In this document: piece by piece, positions 26,690-36,630 of the stretch
Layout: every line of letters starts with the position of its first letter
Numbering within the stretch: the stretch's first letter is position 1
DNA from: Taklimakanibacter lacteus
GTDB taxonomy: Bacteria; Pseudomonadota; Alphaproteobacteria; Rhizobiales; Aestuariivirgaceae
Assembly: GCA_003576695.1 (NCBI GenBank)
Contig: QOZQ01000010.1
Location: 124,001 to 188,000 of the forward strand
DNA: 64,000 nucleotides
Reading direction: 5' to 3'
The notes under the pieces: model-generated
The model's database searches: none
Told to the model about the DNA's origin: nothing
Seen by the model: the letters and a program-made list of their open reading frames with translations, nothing else
Made by a program: the position numbers and the translations under genes

Positions 26690-26980
26690 ATGGCGGCGCT
26701 CATCCATGTCGTGCTCTTCGTCGCGGCGCTGATCGCTTTCATCGCCTGGTCGATCGCCGCCCTCAATGCGATGATCGTCACGCGCGTGGCACTGCCGGGC
26801 GAGAAGCTCTCCACCTATTTCAGGCTGGGCTTGTGGAAGTTCGCCCAGCTCGAGGCCCGCCTTGGTCCCGGTATCGCGCCGCATATCGCCCGCTACAAGC
26901 GGGCCTTCCTCATCTTCTTCGCGACGATCGGCGTCATACTTGTCGTTTCGATCTCAAGCCTCTTCGTTAAATCCGCCTGA
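26690..26980 (+). CDS. Small two-helix membrane protein of unknown function between pdhA and pdhB
   Basis: 96 residues starting 1 bp after the pdhA stop, so surely translated with it. There are two hydrophobic helices (about 4-28 and 72-94) separated by a basic loop with an amphipathic look (LGLWKFAQLEARLGPGIAPHIARYKRA). Codon pattern matches its neighbours, so it is unlikely to be spurious. I do not recognise the family. Sitting between the E1 alpha and beta genes, it may be a membrane-associated accessory of the complex or a passenger; nothing in the sequence decides. Confidence 0.75.
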   Translation: MAALIHVVLFVAALIAFIAWSIAALNAMIVTRVALPGEKLSTYFRLGLWKFAQLEARLGPGIAPHIARYKRAFLIFFATIGVILVVSISSLFVKSA

Positions 26981-27004
26981 TTGCCCCCTTCGGAGACGTG
27001 ATCC

Positions 27005-28369
27005 ATGCCGAATATCCTGATGCCCGCGCTTTCTCCGACCATGGAGGAAGGAAAGCTGTCGAAATGGCTCAAGAAGGTGGGAGACAGCGTCAAGTCGGGC
27101 GATGTCCTGGCCGAGATCGAGACCGACAAGGCGACCATGGAGGTCGAGGCGGTCGATGAGGGCAAGCTCACCGAGATTCTGGTGCCGGAAGGTACCGAGA
27201 ATGTGAAGGTCAACACGCCGATCGCGATCATCCTGGGCGAGGGCGAGGCGGCACCGGCACCTGCCGCCCAGAAGCAGGCCCAGGCCGTGGAGGAGAAGCC
27301 GGCGGCGGAAGCCAAGAGTGAAGCCCCGGCCGCTCCGGCAATCGCGTCTTCCTCCCTCAAGGACCCGGAAATCCCCGAAGGCACCGAGATGGTGTCGATG
27401 ACGGTGCGCGAGGCCTTGCGGCTCGCCATGTCGGAGGAGATGCGCCGCGACAAGGACGTGTTCCTGATGGGCGAGGAGGTCGGCCAGTATCAGGGCGCCT
27501 ACAAGATCAGCCAGGGCATGCTGGACGAGTTCGGCCCCGAGCGCGTCATCGACACGCCGATCACCGAGCATGGCTTCACCGGCGTCGCGGTCGGCGCCGG
27601 CTTTGCGGGCTTGAAGCCCATCGTCGAATTCATGACCTTCAATTTCGCCATGCAGGCGATGGACCACATCATCAATTCGGCGGCGAAGACCCTCTATATG
27701 GCAGGCGGCCAGATGGGCTGCCCGATCGTCTTCCGCGGCCCCAATGGTGCCGCCGCCCGCGTCGGCGCCCAGCACAGCCAGGATTATGCCGCCTGGTATT
27801 CGAGCGTGCCCGGCCTCAAGGTGGTGATGCCTTATTCCGCCGCCGATGCGCTGGGCCTGATGAAGTCGGCCATTCGCGACCCCAATCCGGTGATCTTCCT
27901 CGAAAACGAGATCCTCTATGGCAAGAGCTTCGAGGTGCCGAAGGTCGAGGACTGGATCGTTCCGATCGGCAAGGCCAAGGTGACGCGGCCCGGCAAGCAT
28001 GTGACGATCGTCTCCTTCGGCATCGGCATGACCTATGCCCTGAGCGCCGCCGACAAGCTGGCGGCGGAAGGCGTCGAGGCCGAGGTCATCGATCTCAGGA
28101 CCATCAGGCCGATGGATATCGCGACCATCGTCGAGAGCGTGAAGAAGACCAATCGCTGTGTCACCGTCGAGGAAGCCTGGCCGCAATGCTCGGTCTCATC
28201 CGAGATCGCAGCGCAACTGATGACCCATGCCTTCGACTATCTCGACGCCCCGGTGGCGCGCGTCAACGGCAAGGACGTGCCGATGCCCTATGCCGCCAAT
28301 CTCGAAAAGCTGGCGCTGCCCACTGTCGATGACGTCGTCCAGGCGGCGAAGTCCGTCCTCTACGTTTGA
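27005..28369 (+). CDS. pdhB: Pyruvate dehydrogenase E1 component, beta subunit with N-terminal lipoyl domain
   Basis: 454 residues, longer than a bare E1 beta because of an N-terminal lipoyl domain (1-80) with the lipoylated lysine in [11 protein letters not shown]. An Ala/Pro/Lys linker follows (about 82-118) and then the E1 beta body ([55 protein letters not shown]). This fusion is characteristic of alphaproteobacterial complexes. It completes E1 with PdhA. The lipoyl domain is nearly the same as that of PdhC. A 102-bp palindromic repeat, not a gene, separates it from pdhC. Confidence 0.95.
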   Translation: MPNILMPALSPTMEEGKLSKWLKKVGDSVKSGDVLAEIETDKATMEVEAVDEGKLTEILVPEGTENVKVNTPIAIILGEGEAAPAPAAQKQAQAVEEKPAAEAKSEAPAAPAIASSSLKDPEIPEGTEMVSMTVREALRLAMSEEMRRDKDVFLMGEEVGQYQGAYKISQGMLDEFGPERVIDTPITEHGFTGVAVGAGFAGLKPIVEFMTFNFAMQAMDHIINSAAKTLYMAGGQMGCPIVFRGPNGAAARVGAQHSQDYAAWYSSVPGLKVVMPYSAADALGLMKSAIRDPNPVIFLENEILYGKSFEVPKVEDWIVPIGKAKVTRPGKHVTIVSFGIGMTYALSAADKLAAEGVEAEVIDLRTIRPMDIATIVESVKKTNRCVTVEEAWPQCSVSSEIAAQLMTHAFDYLDAPVARVNGKDVPMPYAANLEKLALPTVDDVVQAAKSVLYV

Positions 28370-28410
28370 GCTGCGATCGAGTCATGTTTGGAAAAGTCAT
28401 CCCTCTTGAC

Positions 28411-28512
28411 CGTCACCCCGGCGAAAGCCGGGGCCCATTAAACTCTCGCCACGCGAGCAGTGCTGTCCGCGTTGCGCTTATTCAATGGATCCCGGCTTTC
28501 GCCGGGATGACG
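28411..28512. repeat. 102-bp palindromic intergenic repeat, copy 1
   Basis: Outer arms CGTCACCCCGGCGAAAGCCG and its near-complement CGGCTTTCGCCGGGATGACG enclose a middle containing CACGCGAGCAG and TTATTCAATGG. The same element occurs at 36123-36224 and, interrupted, at 32002-32341. It lies between pdhB and pdhC and could form a long hairpin in the operon transcript. Confidence 0.88.
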
Positions 28513-28553
28513 AATGCGGGGAATAGAGAAACAGATTTTAAGGGAGCGCGCTG

Positions 28554-29885
28554 ATGCCCACCAATATCCTCATGCCCGCGCTGTCGCCGACGATGGAGAA
28601 GGGCAAGCTCGCCAAATGGCTCAAGAAGGAAGGCGACAACGTCAAATCCGGCGACATCCTCGCCGAGATCGAGACCGACAAGGCGACGATGGAAGTGGAA
28701 GCCGTCGACGAGGGCATCGTCGGCAAGATCCTCATCGCCGAAGGCACCGATGATGTGGCGGTGAACACGCCGATTGCCGTGCTGCTGGGCGAGGGCGAGA
28801 AGGCCTCCGATATCAAAGCGCCGGCGGCAGCGGCCCCCAAGCCCGCCGCGGCGGCGCCGAAAGCTGAAGCGCCAAAGGCCGAAGCCGCCGTGCCGCAGCC
28901 CAAGGCGGAAGCGCCGAAGCCGCAAGCTCCAGCGCCTGCCGCCAGGACCAATGGCCAGGCGAGCGGACGCGTCTTCGCCTCGCCGCTGGCACGCCGCATC
29001 GCCAGGGAGAAGGGCATCGATCTGGCGGCGCTCAAGGGCTCAGGACCGCATGGCCGCGTCGTCCTCAAGGATGTCGAGACAGCGAAGCCCGGCGCCAAGG
29101 CACCGGCCGCCGGCGCACCGGCTTCCGCCGGTCTTGCCGCCCCCATGGCCGATGATGCGATCGCCAAGCTCTATGAGCCGGGCTCCTATGAGGTCGTGCC
29201 GCATGACGGCATGCGCAAGATCATCGCCGCGCGCTTGCTGCAGGCGAAGCAGACGATCCCGCATTTCTATCTCTCGATCTCCTGCGATCTCGAGAACCTG
29301 CTCAGCGTGCGCGAGCGCCTCAATGCGCATGCGCCGCGCGACAAGGAGAAGAACCCGGCCTGGAAGCTCTCGGTCAATGACTTCATCATCAAGGCGCTGG
29401 CCCTGGCGCTGCAGCGCGTGCCCGACGCCAATGCGACCTGGACCGAAGGCGGCATGCTGAAGCATAAGAATTCCGATGTCGGCGTCGCCGTCGCGGTCGA
29501 GGGCGGCCTGTTCACGCCGATCATCCGCAAGGCCGAGACCAAGACGCTCTCCGCCATCTCGCTCGAGATGAAGGACTTGGCCGGGCGCGCCCGCAAGCGC
29601 CGTCTGGCGCCACAGGAATATCAGGGCGGCACCACGGCGGTCTCCAATCTCGGCATGTTCGGCATCGAGAATTTCTCCGCCGTCATCAACCCGCCGCACG
29701 CGACCATCCTGGCGGTGGGCGCCGGCGAGAAGAAAGCCGTCGTGGTCGGCGACAAGATCGAGATCCGTACCCAGATGATGTGCACGCTCTCGGTCGATCA
29801 CCGTGCCGTCGATGGCGCGCTTGGCGCCCAGCTGCTCCAGGCCTTCAAGACGCTCATCGAAGAACCCGCGCTGATGATGGCGTAA
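28554..29885 (+). CDS. pdhC: Dihydrolipoamide acetyltransferase, E2 of pyruvate dehydrogenase
   Basis: 443 residues. The lipoyl domain (1-80) carries the lipoyl lysine in [11 protein letters not shown]. An Ala/Pro/Lys-rich linker (about 85-130) leads to the E3/E1-binding domain ([18 protein letters not shown], about 140-178), a second linker, and the catalytic core with the active-site motif DHRAVDGA near the C-terminus. It forms the core of the complex and moves the acetyl group to coenzyme A. AGGGAG stands 7 bp before the ATG at 28554. Because a repeat element separates it from pdhB, its expression may differ from that of E1. Confidence 0.96.
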   Translation: MPTNILMPALSPTMEKGKLAKWLKKEGDNVKSGDILAEIETDKATMEVEAVDEGIVGKILIAEGTDDVAVNTPIAVLLGEGEKASDIKAPAAAAPKPAAAAPKAEAPKAEAAVPQPKAEAPKPQAPAPAARTNGQASGRVFASPLARRIAREKGIDLAALKGSGPHGRVVLKDVETAKPGAKAPAAGAPASAGLAAPMADDAIAKLYEPGSYEVVPHDGMRKIIAARLLQAKQTIPHFYLSISCDLENLLSVRERLNAHAPRDKEKNPAWKLSVNDFIIKALALALQRVPDANATWTEGGMLKHKNSDVGVAVAVEGGLFTPIIRKAETKTLSAISLEMKDLAGRARKRRLAPQEYQGGTTAVSNLGMFGIENFSAVINPPHATILAVGAGEKKAVVVGDKIEIRTQMMCTLSVDHRAVDGALGAQLLQAFKTLIEEPALMMA

Positions 29886-29893
29886 GCGCCACC

Positions 29894-30532
29894 ATGAAGC
29901 ACATCCTCGCTTTCGGAGACTCGCTCACCTGGGGCTTTCAGGCCGGCACCTGGATGCGTCACGCTTTCGAGGATCGCTGGCCGAATGTGCTGGCCGCTGG
30001 TCTCGGCGGCAAGGCGCGCGTCATCGAGGAAGGCCAGAATGGCCGCATGACGGTGCATGACGATCCTTATGTCTTCGAGAACCGCAGCGGCGCCGAGGCA
30101 CTGCCCATCTTGCTGTCGACCCACCAGCCGCTCGATCTGATGATCATCATGCTGGGCACCAACGACCTCAAATGGGAGGGCCGCCAGCGCGCGCTCGATG
30201 CCCGCCTCGGCATGGCGCGCCTCGTCGAGATCATCCGCACCTATGTCTACAAGCCGGGCTGCGGCGTCCCTGAGATCCTGCTCATGTCGCCGCCCCATCT
30301 CGGCAAGACCGAGGACGAGGACTTCGCCGGCTATTTCGAGCATGCCATCGCCGAGTCGAAGAACCTCGCCCGTCAATATGCGAAGCTTGCCGGCGAGACG
30401 GAGTGTCATTTCTTCGATGCGGCGAGCATCGCAAAGGCCGACCCGACCGATGGCGTTCATCTCGACGCCGCCAATACGCGCTCAATTGGCACTGCCCTGA
30501 TCCCGGTGGTGAAGCGCATTCTTGATCTGTGA
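29894..30532 (+). CDS. SGNH/GDSL-family hydrolase (arylesterase-like)
   Basis: 212-residue esterase of the SGNH hydrolase fold. Block I is AFGDSLTWG with the nucleophile serine, block III is MLGTNDLKW, and block V is DGVHLDAAN with the Asp-His pair. No signal peptide is seen, so it is cytoplasmic. The ATG at 29894 was chosen because GDSL proteins start just before block I. It lies 8 bp after pdhC and 11 bp before lpd, so it is part of the cluster. Its substrate, and any link to lipoyl or acyl metabolism, is unknown. Confidence 0.88.
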   Translation: MKHILAFGDSLTWGFQAGTWMRHAFEDRWPNVLAAGLGGKARVIEEGQNGRMTVHDDPYVFENRSGAEALPILLSTHQPLDLMIIMLGTNDLKWEGRQRALDARLGMARLVEIIRTYVYKPGCGVPEILLMSPPHLGKTEDEDFAGYFEHAIAESKNLARQYAKLAGETECHFFDAASIAKADPTDGVHLDAANTRSIGTALIPVVKRILDL

Positions 30533-30543
30533 AGGAGTAATCC

Positions 30544-31983
30544 ATGGCCGATACCGAATTTGACGTCATCATCATCGGCTCAGGCCCCGGCGGCTATGTG
30601 ACCGCCATCCGCTCGGCCCAGCTCGGCTTCAAGACGGCGATCGTCGAGCGCGAGCATCTGGGCGGCATCTGCCTCAACTGGGGCTGCATCCCGACCAAGG
30701 CGCTCCTGCGCTCGGCCGAGATCTATCACTATATGCAGCATGCCAAGGACTACGGCCTTGTCGCCGAGAAGATCGGCTTCGACGCCAAGGCCGTGGTGCA
30801 GCGCTCGCGCGCCGTGTCGGGCCGCCTCAATATGGGTGTCGGCGGGCTGCTCAAGAAGAACAAGGTGCAGGTCATCTGGGGCGAGGCCAGGCTCGGCAAG
30901 GCAGGCGAGGTCATCGTCGCCGATCCGTCCAAGGCGCCGATGCAGCCGCAGCATGCGCCGCCCCGGGGCACGCTGGGGGCAGGCACCTATAAGGGCAAGC
31001 ACATCATCATTGCCACCGGAGCGCGTCCGCGTGTGCTGCCGGGCCTCGAGCCCGACGGCAAGCTGGTCTGGACCTATTTCGAGGCCATGGTGCCGCCCGA
31101 GATGCCGAAATCGCTCCTGGTCGTGGGGTCGGGCGCCATCGGCATCGAATTCGCCTCCTTCTATCACGCCATGGGCGTCGATGTGACGGTGGTCGAGATC
31201 GTCGACCAGATCATGCCGGTCGAGGATGCCGAGATCGCCAAGATCGCCCAGAAGCAGCTCGAGAAGCGCGGCCTCAAGATCAAGACCGGCGCCAAGGTCA
31301 GTGCGCTGAAGAAATCGGCCAATTCGGTGACGGCGACGATCGAGCAGGGGGGCAACAAATCGGAGCTCACCGTCGATCGCGTCATCTCGGCCGTCGGCGT
31401 CGTCGGCAATATCGAGAATCTGGGTCTCGAGGCGCTTGGCGTGAAGACCGAGAAGGGTTGCATCGTCATCGACGGCTTCGGGCGCACCAATGTGCCGGGC
31501 CTCTATGCGATCGGCGATGTGGCAGGCCCGCCGATGCTGGCGCACAAGGCCGAGCATGAAGGCGTCATCTGCGTCGAGAAGATCAAGGGCCTCGATGCCC
31601 ATCCGATGGACAAGAACAGGATCCCGGGCTGCACCTATTGCCAGCCGCAGGTCGCCTCCGTCGGCCTGACCGAGGCGAAGGCCAAGGCGGCGGGACGCGA
31701 GATCAAGGTCGGCCGTTTCCCCTTCCTCGCCAATGGCAAGGCGATCGCTCTCGGCGAGGACCAGGGCCTCGTCAAGACGATCTTCGACGCCAGGACCGGC
31801 GAGCTTCTGGGGGCGCATATGGTCGGCGCCGAGGTGACCGAGCTGATCCAGGGTTTCGTCATCGCCATGGGGCTGGAGACCACCGAGGAAGAGCTGATCC
31901 ACACCGTCTTCCCGCATCCGACCTTGTCGGAAATGATGCATGAGAGCGTGCTCGACGCCTATGGCCGCGTGATCCATATGTGA
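30544..31983 (+). CDS. lpd: Dihydrolipoamide dehydrogenase (E3)
   Basis: 479-residue flavoprotein that reoxidises dihydrolipoamide with NAD+. Features in order: FAD-binding GSGPGGYVTAIRSAQLG, the redox disulfide GGICLNWGCIPTKAL, an NAD-binding segment VVGSGAIGIEFASFYHAMG, the second FAD motif YAIGDVAGPPMLAHKA, and the C-terminal PHPTLSEMMHESV with the catalytic His. A good GGAG ribosome site precedes ATG 30544. Residues about 125-155 form a Pro-rich insertion (APMQPQHAPPRGTLG) found in E3s of this group. It ends the pyruvate dehydrogenase cluster, and a long composite repeat follows. Confidence 0.96.
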   Translation: MADTEFDVIIIGSGPGGYVTAIRSAQLGFKTAIVEREHLGGICLNWGCIPTKALLRSAEIYHYMQHAKDYGLVAEKIGFDAKAVVQRSRAVSGRLNMGVGGLLKKNKVQVIWGEARLGKAGEVIVADPSKAPMQPQHAPPRGTLGAGTYKGKHIIIATGARPRVLPGLEPDGKLVWTYFEAMVPPEMPKSLLVVGSGAIGIEFASFYHAMGVDVTVVEIVDQIMPVEDAEIAKIAQKQLEKRGLKIKTGAKVSALKKSANSVTATIEQGGNKSELTVDRVISAVGVVGNIENLGLEALGVKTEKGCIVIDGFGRTNVPGLYAIGDVAGPPMLAHKAEHEGVICVEKIKGLDAHPMDKNRIPGCTYCQPQVASVGLTEAKAKAAGREIKVGRFPFLANGKAIALGEDQGLVKTIFDARTGELLGAHMVGAEVTELIQGFVIAMGLETTEEELIHTVFPHPTLSEMMHESVLDAYGRVIHM

Positions 31984-32001
31984 GGAGATGCTTCTCACTA
32001 C

Positions 32002-32341
32002 CGTCATCCCGGCGCAAGCCGCTATCATATGCGCACAATTCGCGGGCGAGCCTTTCACCCTCGCCCCGCTTCAGCGGGGAGAGGGTAGGGGCCCGCCGCG
32101 CAGCGGCGGGAAGGGTGAGGGGCCTGCGCGCAACGTTATAAAGTCCCCTCACCCTCCCATTGCTTCCGCAATGGGGCCCTCCCTCTCCCCGCTGAAGCGG
32201 GGCGAGGGCAAGGTCGCAATCCCTTCTACGATTTGTGAATCCGATAGCGGCGAAAGCCGAGATCCCCTGAATGCGGGCAATTCAGGCAGCGCTGTGCGCG
32301 TTTCGCAAATTTAATAGGCCCCGACTTTCGTCGGGGTGACG
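32002..32341. repeat. Palindromic intergenic repeat, copy 2, split by another element
   Basis: The left end (CGTCATCCCGGCGCAAGCCG) and right end (CCCCGACTTTCGTCGGGGTGACG) match the outer arms of the 102-bp family, but the copy spans about 340 bp because a different repeat lies inside it. The flanks are degenerate (GATAGCGGCGAAAGCCGAGAT on the right looks like an extra arm), suggesting an older, rearranged copy. With the inner element it fills most of the 499-bp gene-free stretch between lpd and kbl. Confidence 0.75.
32055..32212. repeat. Inserted palindromic element of a second repeat family
   Basis: Starts with ACCCTCGCCCCGCTTCAGCG and ends with the inverse CGCTGAAGCGGGGCGAGGG. Inside are GCCCGCCGCGCAGCGGCGGG, itself a perfect small palindrome, and CATTGCTTCCGCAATG. 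It resembles the CCCTCACCC/CTCTCCCCGC palindromic repeats scattered through many alphaproteobacterial genomes. It lies inside copy 2 of the other repeat family. Confidence 0.7.
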
Positions 32342-32420
32342 ACAAGAGAGTATCACTGTCGGCGCAGTGGGGCATGGCTGCACTGCCCATTTTGCAAAAG
32401 TGGAGCGACATTTGCGTTGA

Positions 32421-32452
32421 ATAACGGTGCTAGTTTGCGCGCTTTCCGTTAT
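32421..32452. promoter_or_regulatory. Inverted repeat in the kbl upstream region
   Basis: ATAACGG (32421-32427) and CCGTTAT (32446-32452) are perfect inverted arms around 18 bases, ending 31 bp before the kbl start. The place suits an operator or promoter site for kbl-tdh; the regulator is unknown. Confidence 0.38.
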
Positions 32453-32482
32453 GGGACATAGTTTGCCGTTCAGGAGTGCCGT

Positions 32483-33673
32483 ATGTTTGTCCTTGCCGAT
32501 ATCTCGACCGAGCTCGAATCCATCCGCGCGCAGTCTTTGTGGAAGACCGAGCGCCCGATCGTGTCGCCGCAGGACGGCCATATCAAGGTCATCCGCGATG
32601 GCGTCCGCCATGAGGTGCTGAATTTTTGCGCCAACAACTATCTGGGCCTTGCCGACCATCCGGCCCTCATCGAGGCGGCGAAGGCCGCCATGGAGAGCCA
32701 TGGGCTGGGCATGGCCTCGGTACGCTTCATCTGCGGCACCACCGACCTCCATCGCGAGCTCGAGGCCAGGATCGCCGACTATGTCGAGCAGGAGGATTGC
32801 ATCCTGTATGCCGCCTGTTTCGATGCCAATGGCGGCGTCTTCGAGCCGCTTTTCGGGGCCGAGGACGCGATCATTTCCGACAGCCTCAACCATGCTTCGA
32901 TCATCGACGGCATCCGGCTCTCCAAGGCCAAGCGCTTCCGCTACCGCAATGGCGACATGAATGACCTCGAAGCGCAGCTCAAAGCCGCCAAGGCCGAGAA
33001 TGCCCGGCGCATGATCATCGTCACCGACGGCGTCTTCTCCATGGACGGCTATCTGGCCAAGCTCGGCCAGATCCGGAAGCTCGCCGACGCGCATGGCGCC
33101 ATGATTATGGTGGATGATTGCCATGCCACCGGTTTCATCGGCCCGCAGGGGCGCGGCACGCCGGCCAGGGCCGGCGTCAGGGTCGACATCATCACCGGCA
33201 CGCTGGGCAAGGCGCTGGGCGGCTCGGCCGGCGGTTTCGTCGCGGCAGCGAAGCCCATTGTCGATCTGCTGCGCCAGCGGTCGAGGCCCTATCTCTTTTC
33301 CAACTCGCTGCCGCCCCCGATCGTCGGCGCGGCGATCCAGGCTATCGACATGGCGAGGCGTGGTGATGAATTGCGCAACGGCCTCTTCGACAATGCCCGG
33401 CGCTTCCGCATCGCCATGAGCAAATCGGGCTTCAACCTCTTGCCGGGCGAGCATCCGATCATCCCGGTCATGCTGGGCGAGGCGAAGGTCGCCCAGGACA
33501 TGGCGGCGAAGCTCTATGAGCGGGGCATCTATGTGACGGGCTTCTTCTACCCCGTGGTGCCGCAGGGGGCGGCCCGCATCCGCACCCAGATGTCGGCCGC
33601 CCACACGCCACAGGATATTGACAAGTGCGCCGCGGCATTTACGGAAGTGGGCCAGGAACTGGGCGTTATCTAG
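32483..33673 (+). CDS. kbl: Glycine C-acetyltransferase (2-amino-3-ketobutyrate CoA ligase)
   Basis: 396-residue pyridoxal-phosphate enzyme of the alpha-oxoamine synthase family; cleaves 2-amino-3-ketobutyrate with coenzyme A to glycine and acetyl-CoA. Family marks: [39 protein letters not shown], the dimer/PLP region [37 protein letters not shown], and the Schiff-base lysine in GTLGKALGG. Length matches the family (about 398). The 499-bp stretch before it is occupied by repeats and probably its promoter. tdh follows after 11 bp, giving the standard two-step threonine degradation operon. Confidence 0.96.
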   Translation: MFVLADISTELESIRAQSLWKTERPIVSPQDGHIKVIRDGVRHEVLNFCANNYLGLADHPALIEAAKAAMESHGLGMASVRFICGTTDLHRELEARIADYVEQEDCILYAACFDANGGVFEPLFGAEDAIISDSLNHASIIDGIRLSKAKRFRYRNGDMNDLEAQLKAAKAENARRMIIVTDGVFSMDGYLAKLGQIRKLADAHGAMIMVDDCHATGFIGPQGRGTPARAGVRVDIITGTLGKALGGSAGGFVAAAKPIVDLLRQRSRPYLFSNSLPPPIVGAAIQAIDMARRGDELRNGLFDNARRFRIAMSKSGFNLLPGEHPIIPVMLGEAKVAQDMAAKLYERGIYVTGFFYPVVPQGAARIRTQMSAAHTPQDIDKCAAAFTEVGQELGVI

Positions 33674-33684
33674 GGAAGGCCCTC

Positions 33685-34713
<1,029 letters not shown>

Positions 34714-34732
34714 ACATGGCACGGGACCGACT

Positions 34733-35734
34733 ATGTTGGTGTCTTATGGAACGGCCAACGGCTGCCTGACCGAGTTTCCGCAAGCGGACAAACCCGTCAT
34801 CCCGCCCGGCACCGTATGGATAGATCTGGTCGAGCCCAGCCACACGGAAGAAACCGCCGTGGAGGAAACGCTCGGCATCGACATTCCGACGCGCGAGGAA
34901 CTGGCCGAGATCGAGGCGTCGAGCCGGCTCTATGCCGAGGACGGCGCCGCCTTCATGACCGCCAATCTCATCCGCCGCGGCGAGAACGACCGCCCCGAAT
35001 CCTCGCCCGTCACCTTCATCATCAAGGACAACACGCTCGTCACCATCCGCTATCATCACCCGCAGGCCTTTCCCGTCTATGTGCGCCGCGCAATGAAGCC
35101 GCAGACCACCTCGATGTCGGGCTGGGGCGTGCTGATCAGCCTGCTCGAAGCCGTGGTCGACCGCGCCGCCGACCATCTCGAGCGGGTCGGCACCATCGTC
35201 GACGACACGTCGCGGCAGATCTTCAATTCCGACCGGCATTCGCATAGCCGCCGCATCCGCAAGAAGGCGCCCAACCTGCAGGAGCTTCTTGAGAAGATCG
35301 GGGAGGAGGGCGACTTCAATTCCAAGATGCGCGAAAGCCTCGTCTCGATCGGCCGGCTCGCCGCCTTCATGTCGGCGGTCATCGAGCCGATGAAGCAGAC
35401 ACGCGAGATGAAGGATCACCGCGCCCGCATCAAGATCCTGCAGCGCGACATCATCTCGCTCACCGACCATGCGAGCTTCCTGTCGGGCAAGATCGCCTTC
35501 CTGCTCGACGCGGTTCTCGGCATGATCTCGATCGAGCAGAACGGTATCATCAAGATATTCTCGGTGGCGGCCGTCGTGTTCCTGCCGCCGACATTGGTGG
35601 CCAGCATCTATGGCATGAATTTCGATGTCATGCCGGAGCTGAAATGGGCGCTGGGCTATCCCTTCGCGCTCGGCTTGATGGTGCTCTCGGCGATCCTTCC
35701 CTATCTCTATTTCAAGCGCAAAGGCTGGCTATGA
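34733..35734 (+). CDS. CorA-family magnesium/divalent-cation transporter
   Basis: 333-residue CorA-type channel. A cytoplasmic alpha/beta N-domain (IDLVEPSHTEETAVEETLGI) and long helices (about 130-270) lead to two C-terminal membrane helices. The signature YGMNF between them is present (ASIYGMNFDVMPELKW), and the C-terminus ends with basic residues (YFKRKGWL). The protein should form pentamers moving magnesium or cobalt/nickel. It starts 19 bp after tdh, and its stop overlaps the start of the cupin gene by 4 bp. Confidence 0.9.
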   Translation: MLVSYGTANGCLTEFPQADKPVIPPGTVWIDLVEPSHTEETAVEETLGIDIPTREELAEIEASSRLYAEDGAAFMTANLIRRGENDRPESSPVTFIIKDNTLVTIRYHHPQAFPVYVRRAMKPQTTSMSGWGVLISLLEAVVDRAADHLERVGTIVDDTSRQIFNSDRHSHSRRIRKKAPNLQELLEKIGEEGDFNSKMRESLVSIGRLAAFMSAVIEPMKQTREMKDHRARIKILQRDIISLTDHASFLSGKIAFLLDAVLGMISIEQNGIIKIFSVAAVVFLPPTLVASIYGMNFDVMPELKWALGYPFALGLMVLSAILPYLYFKRKGWL

Positions 35735-36084
35735 GCAAAGTGACTCTCATCAAGGCTTCGCATGCCCTGGCATCGGCGGAACTGGGCGATGCGGCGAAGG
35801 CGAACGAGCCGCAGGGATCGCCCATCGCCATGATCCGCTCCAAGGACTACCGCGAAGGCCCGGATGCCGGCGTGTGGGAATGCACGCCCGGCAAATGGAA
35901 GCGCGCCGTCAGGAACGCCGAATTCGCCCATTTCGTGAAGGGCCGCTGCGAGTTCCACCACGAGGACGGGACGGTGCTCGAGATCGCCGCCGGCGATGCC
36001 GTCTATTTTCCCGCCAATACGCGCGGGCTCTGGAATGTCATCGAGACGGTGCGCAAGACCTATTTCCTGCTGCCGATGGAGTAG
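35731..36084 (+). CDS. Cupin-domain protein (DUF861/cupin_3 type)
   Basis: 117-residue small cupin. ATG 35731 overlaps the CorA-type stop (ATGA). The two cupin motifs are seen as GVWECTPGKWKRAVRNAEFAH then GRCEFHHEDGTVLEIAAGDA and YFPANTRGLWNVIETVRKTY. The KGRCEFH..DG pattern matches the DUF861 group (ureidoglycolate lyase/(S)-ureidoglycine aminohydrolase-like EutQ relatives), whose members are often uncharacterised. No specific substrate can be given. Confidence 0.82.
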   Translation: MSKVTLIKASHALASAELGDAAKANEPQGSPIAMIRSKDYREGPDAGVWECTPGKWKRAVRNAEFAHFVKGRCEFHHEDGTVLEIAAGDAVYFPANTRGLWNVIETVRKTYFLLPME

Positions 36085-36122
36085 TGCCGCAGGCATGATG
36101 AGTTTTCGTTCATCCCCCTTTC

Positions 36123-36224
36123 CGTCATCCCGGCGAAAGCCGGGACCCACTAAATTCCTTCCACGCGAGCAGCGCCTCCCAAGTTGCTCTTATTCAATGG
36201 GTCCCGGCTTTCGCCGGGATGACG
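36123..36224. repeat. 102-bp palindromic intergenic repeat, copy 3
   Basis: Intact copy with arms CGTCATCCCGGCGAAAGCCG and CGGCTTTCGCCGGGATGACG and the shared middle (CACGCGAGCAG, TTATTCAATGG). It is the same length as copy 1 at 28411-28512. It lies between the cupin gene and crcB and ends 28 bp before the crcB start. Confidence 0.88.
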
Positions 36225-36252
36225 GAATTGGGAAGAGAGTGGGCGCGAAGCC

Positions 36253-36630
36253 ATGGCGCTGACGCTCTGGGTCGGCATCGGCGGCGCCATTGGCGCGATC
36301 CTGCGGCATTTCCTCAACATCGTCATCGCGCGGGTCTCGGGGTCGGACTTCCCCTGGCACACGATGCTCATCAACATATCGGGCTCCTTTGCGATGGGCC
36401 TGCTGATCGCTCTGATGGCGCAGCGCTGGAACGTGTCGAATGAGCTCAGAGCCTTCCTGACCATCGGCATCCTGGGCGGCTATACGACCTTCTCCGCCTT
36501 CTCGCTCGATTTCGCGTTCCTGGTCGAGCGCAAGGCCTATATGCTTGCCGGCGCCTATGCCCTGGGATCCGTCGTCATTTCGCTGGTGGCGATCTTCATC
36601 GGCCTGGCGCTCGGGCGCGCTTTCGCATGA
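36253..36630 (+). CDS. crcB: CrcB/Fluc fluoride ion channel
   Basis: 125-residue four-helix membrane protein that exports fluoride as a dual-topology dimer. Marks: [13 protein letters not shown] at the first helix, [15 protein letters not shown], and the pore motif [12 protein letters not shown]. Length is typical. No fluoride riboswitch could be recognised upstream; the space is filled by the repeat element. The stop overlaps the rluC-type start by 4 bp, so crcB heads a tightly coupled run crcB-rluC-HAD-atp12. This arrangement suggests constitutive expression. Confidence 0.93.
   Translation: MALTLWVGIGGAIGAILRHFLNIVIARVSGSDFPWHTMLINISGSFAMGLLIALMAQRWNVSNELRAFLTIGILGGYTTFSAFSLDFAFLVERKAYMLAGAYALGSVVISLVAIFIGLALGRAFA

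Noticed and set aside
36085-36252. Possible fluoride riboswitch before crcB
   Set aside because: The space is occupied by the 102-bp palindromic repeat and no pseudoknot core of the fluoride riboswitch could be recognised.
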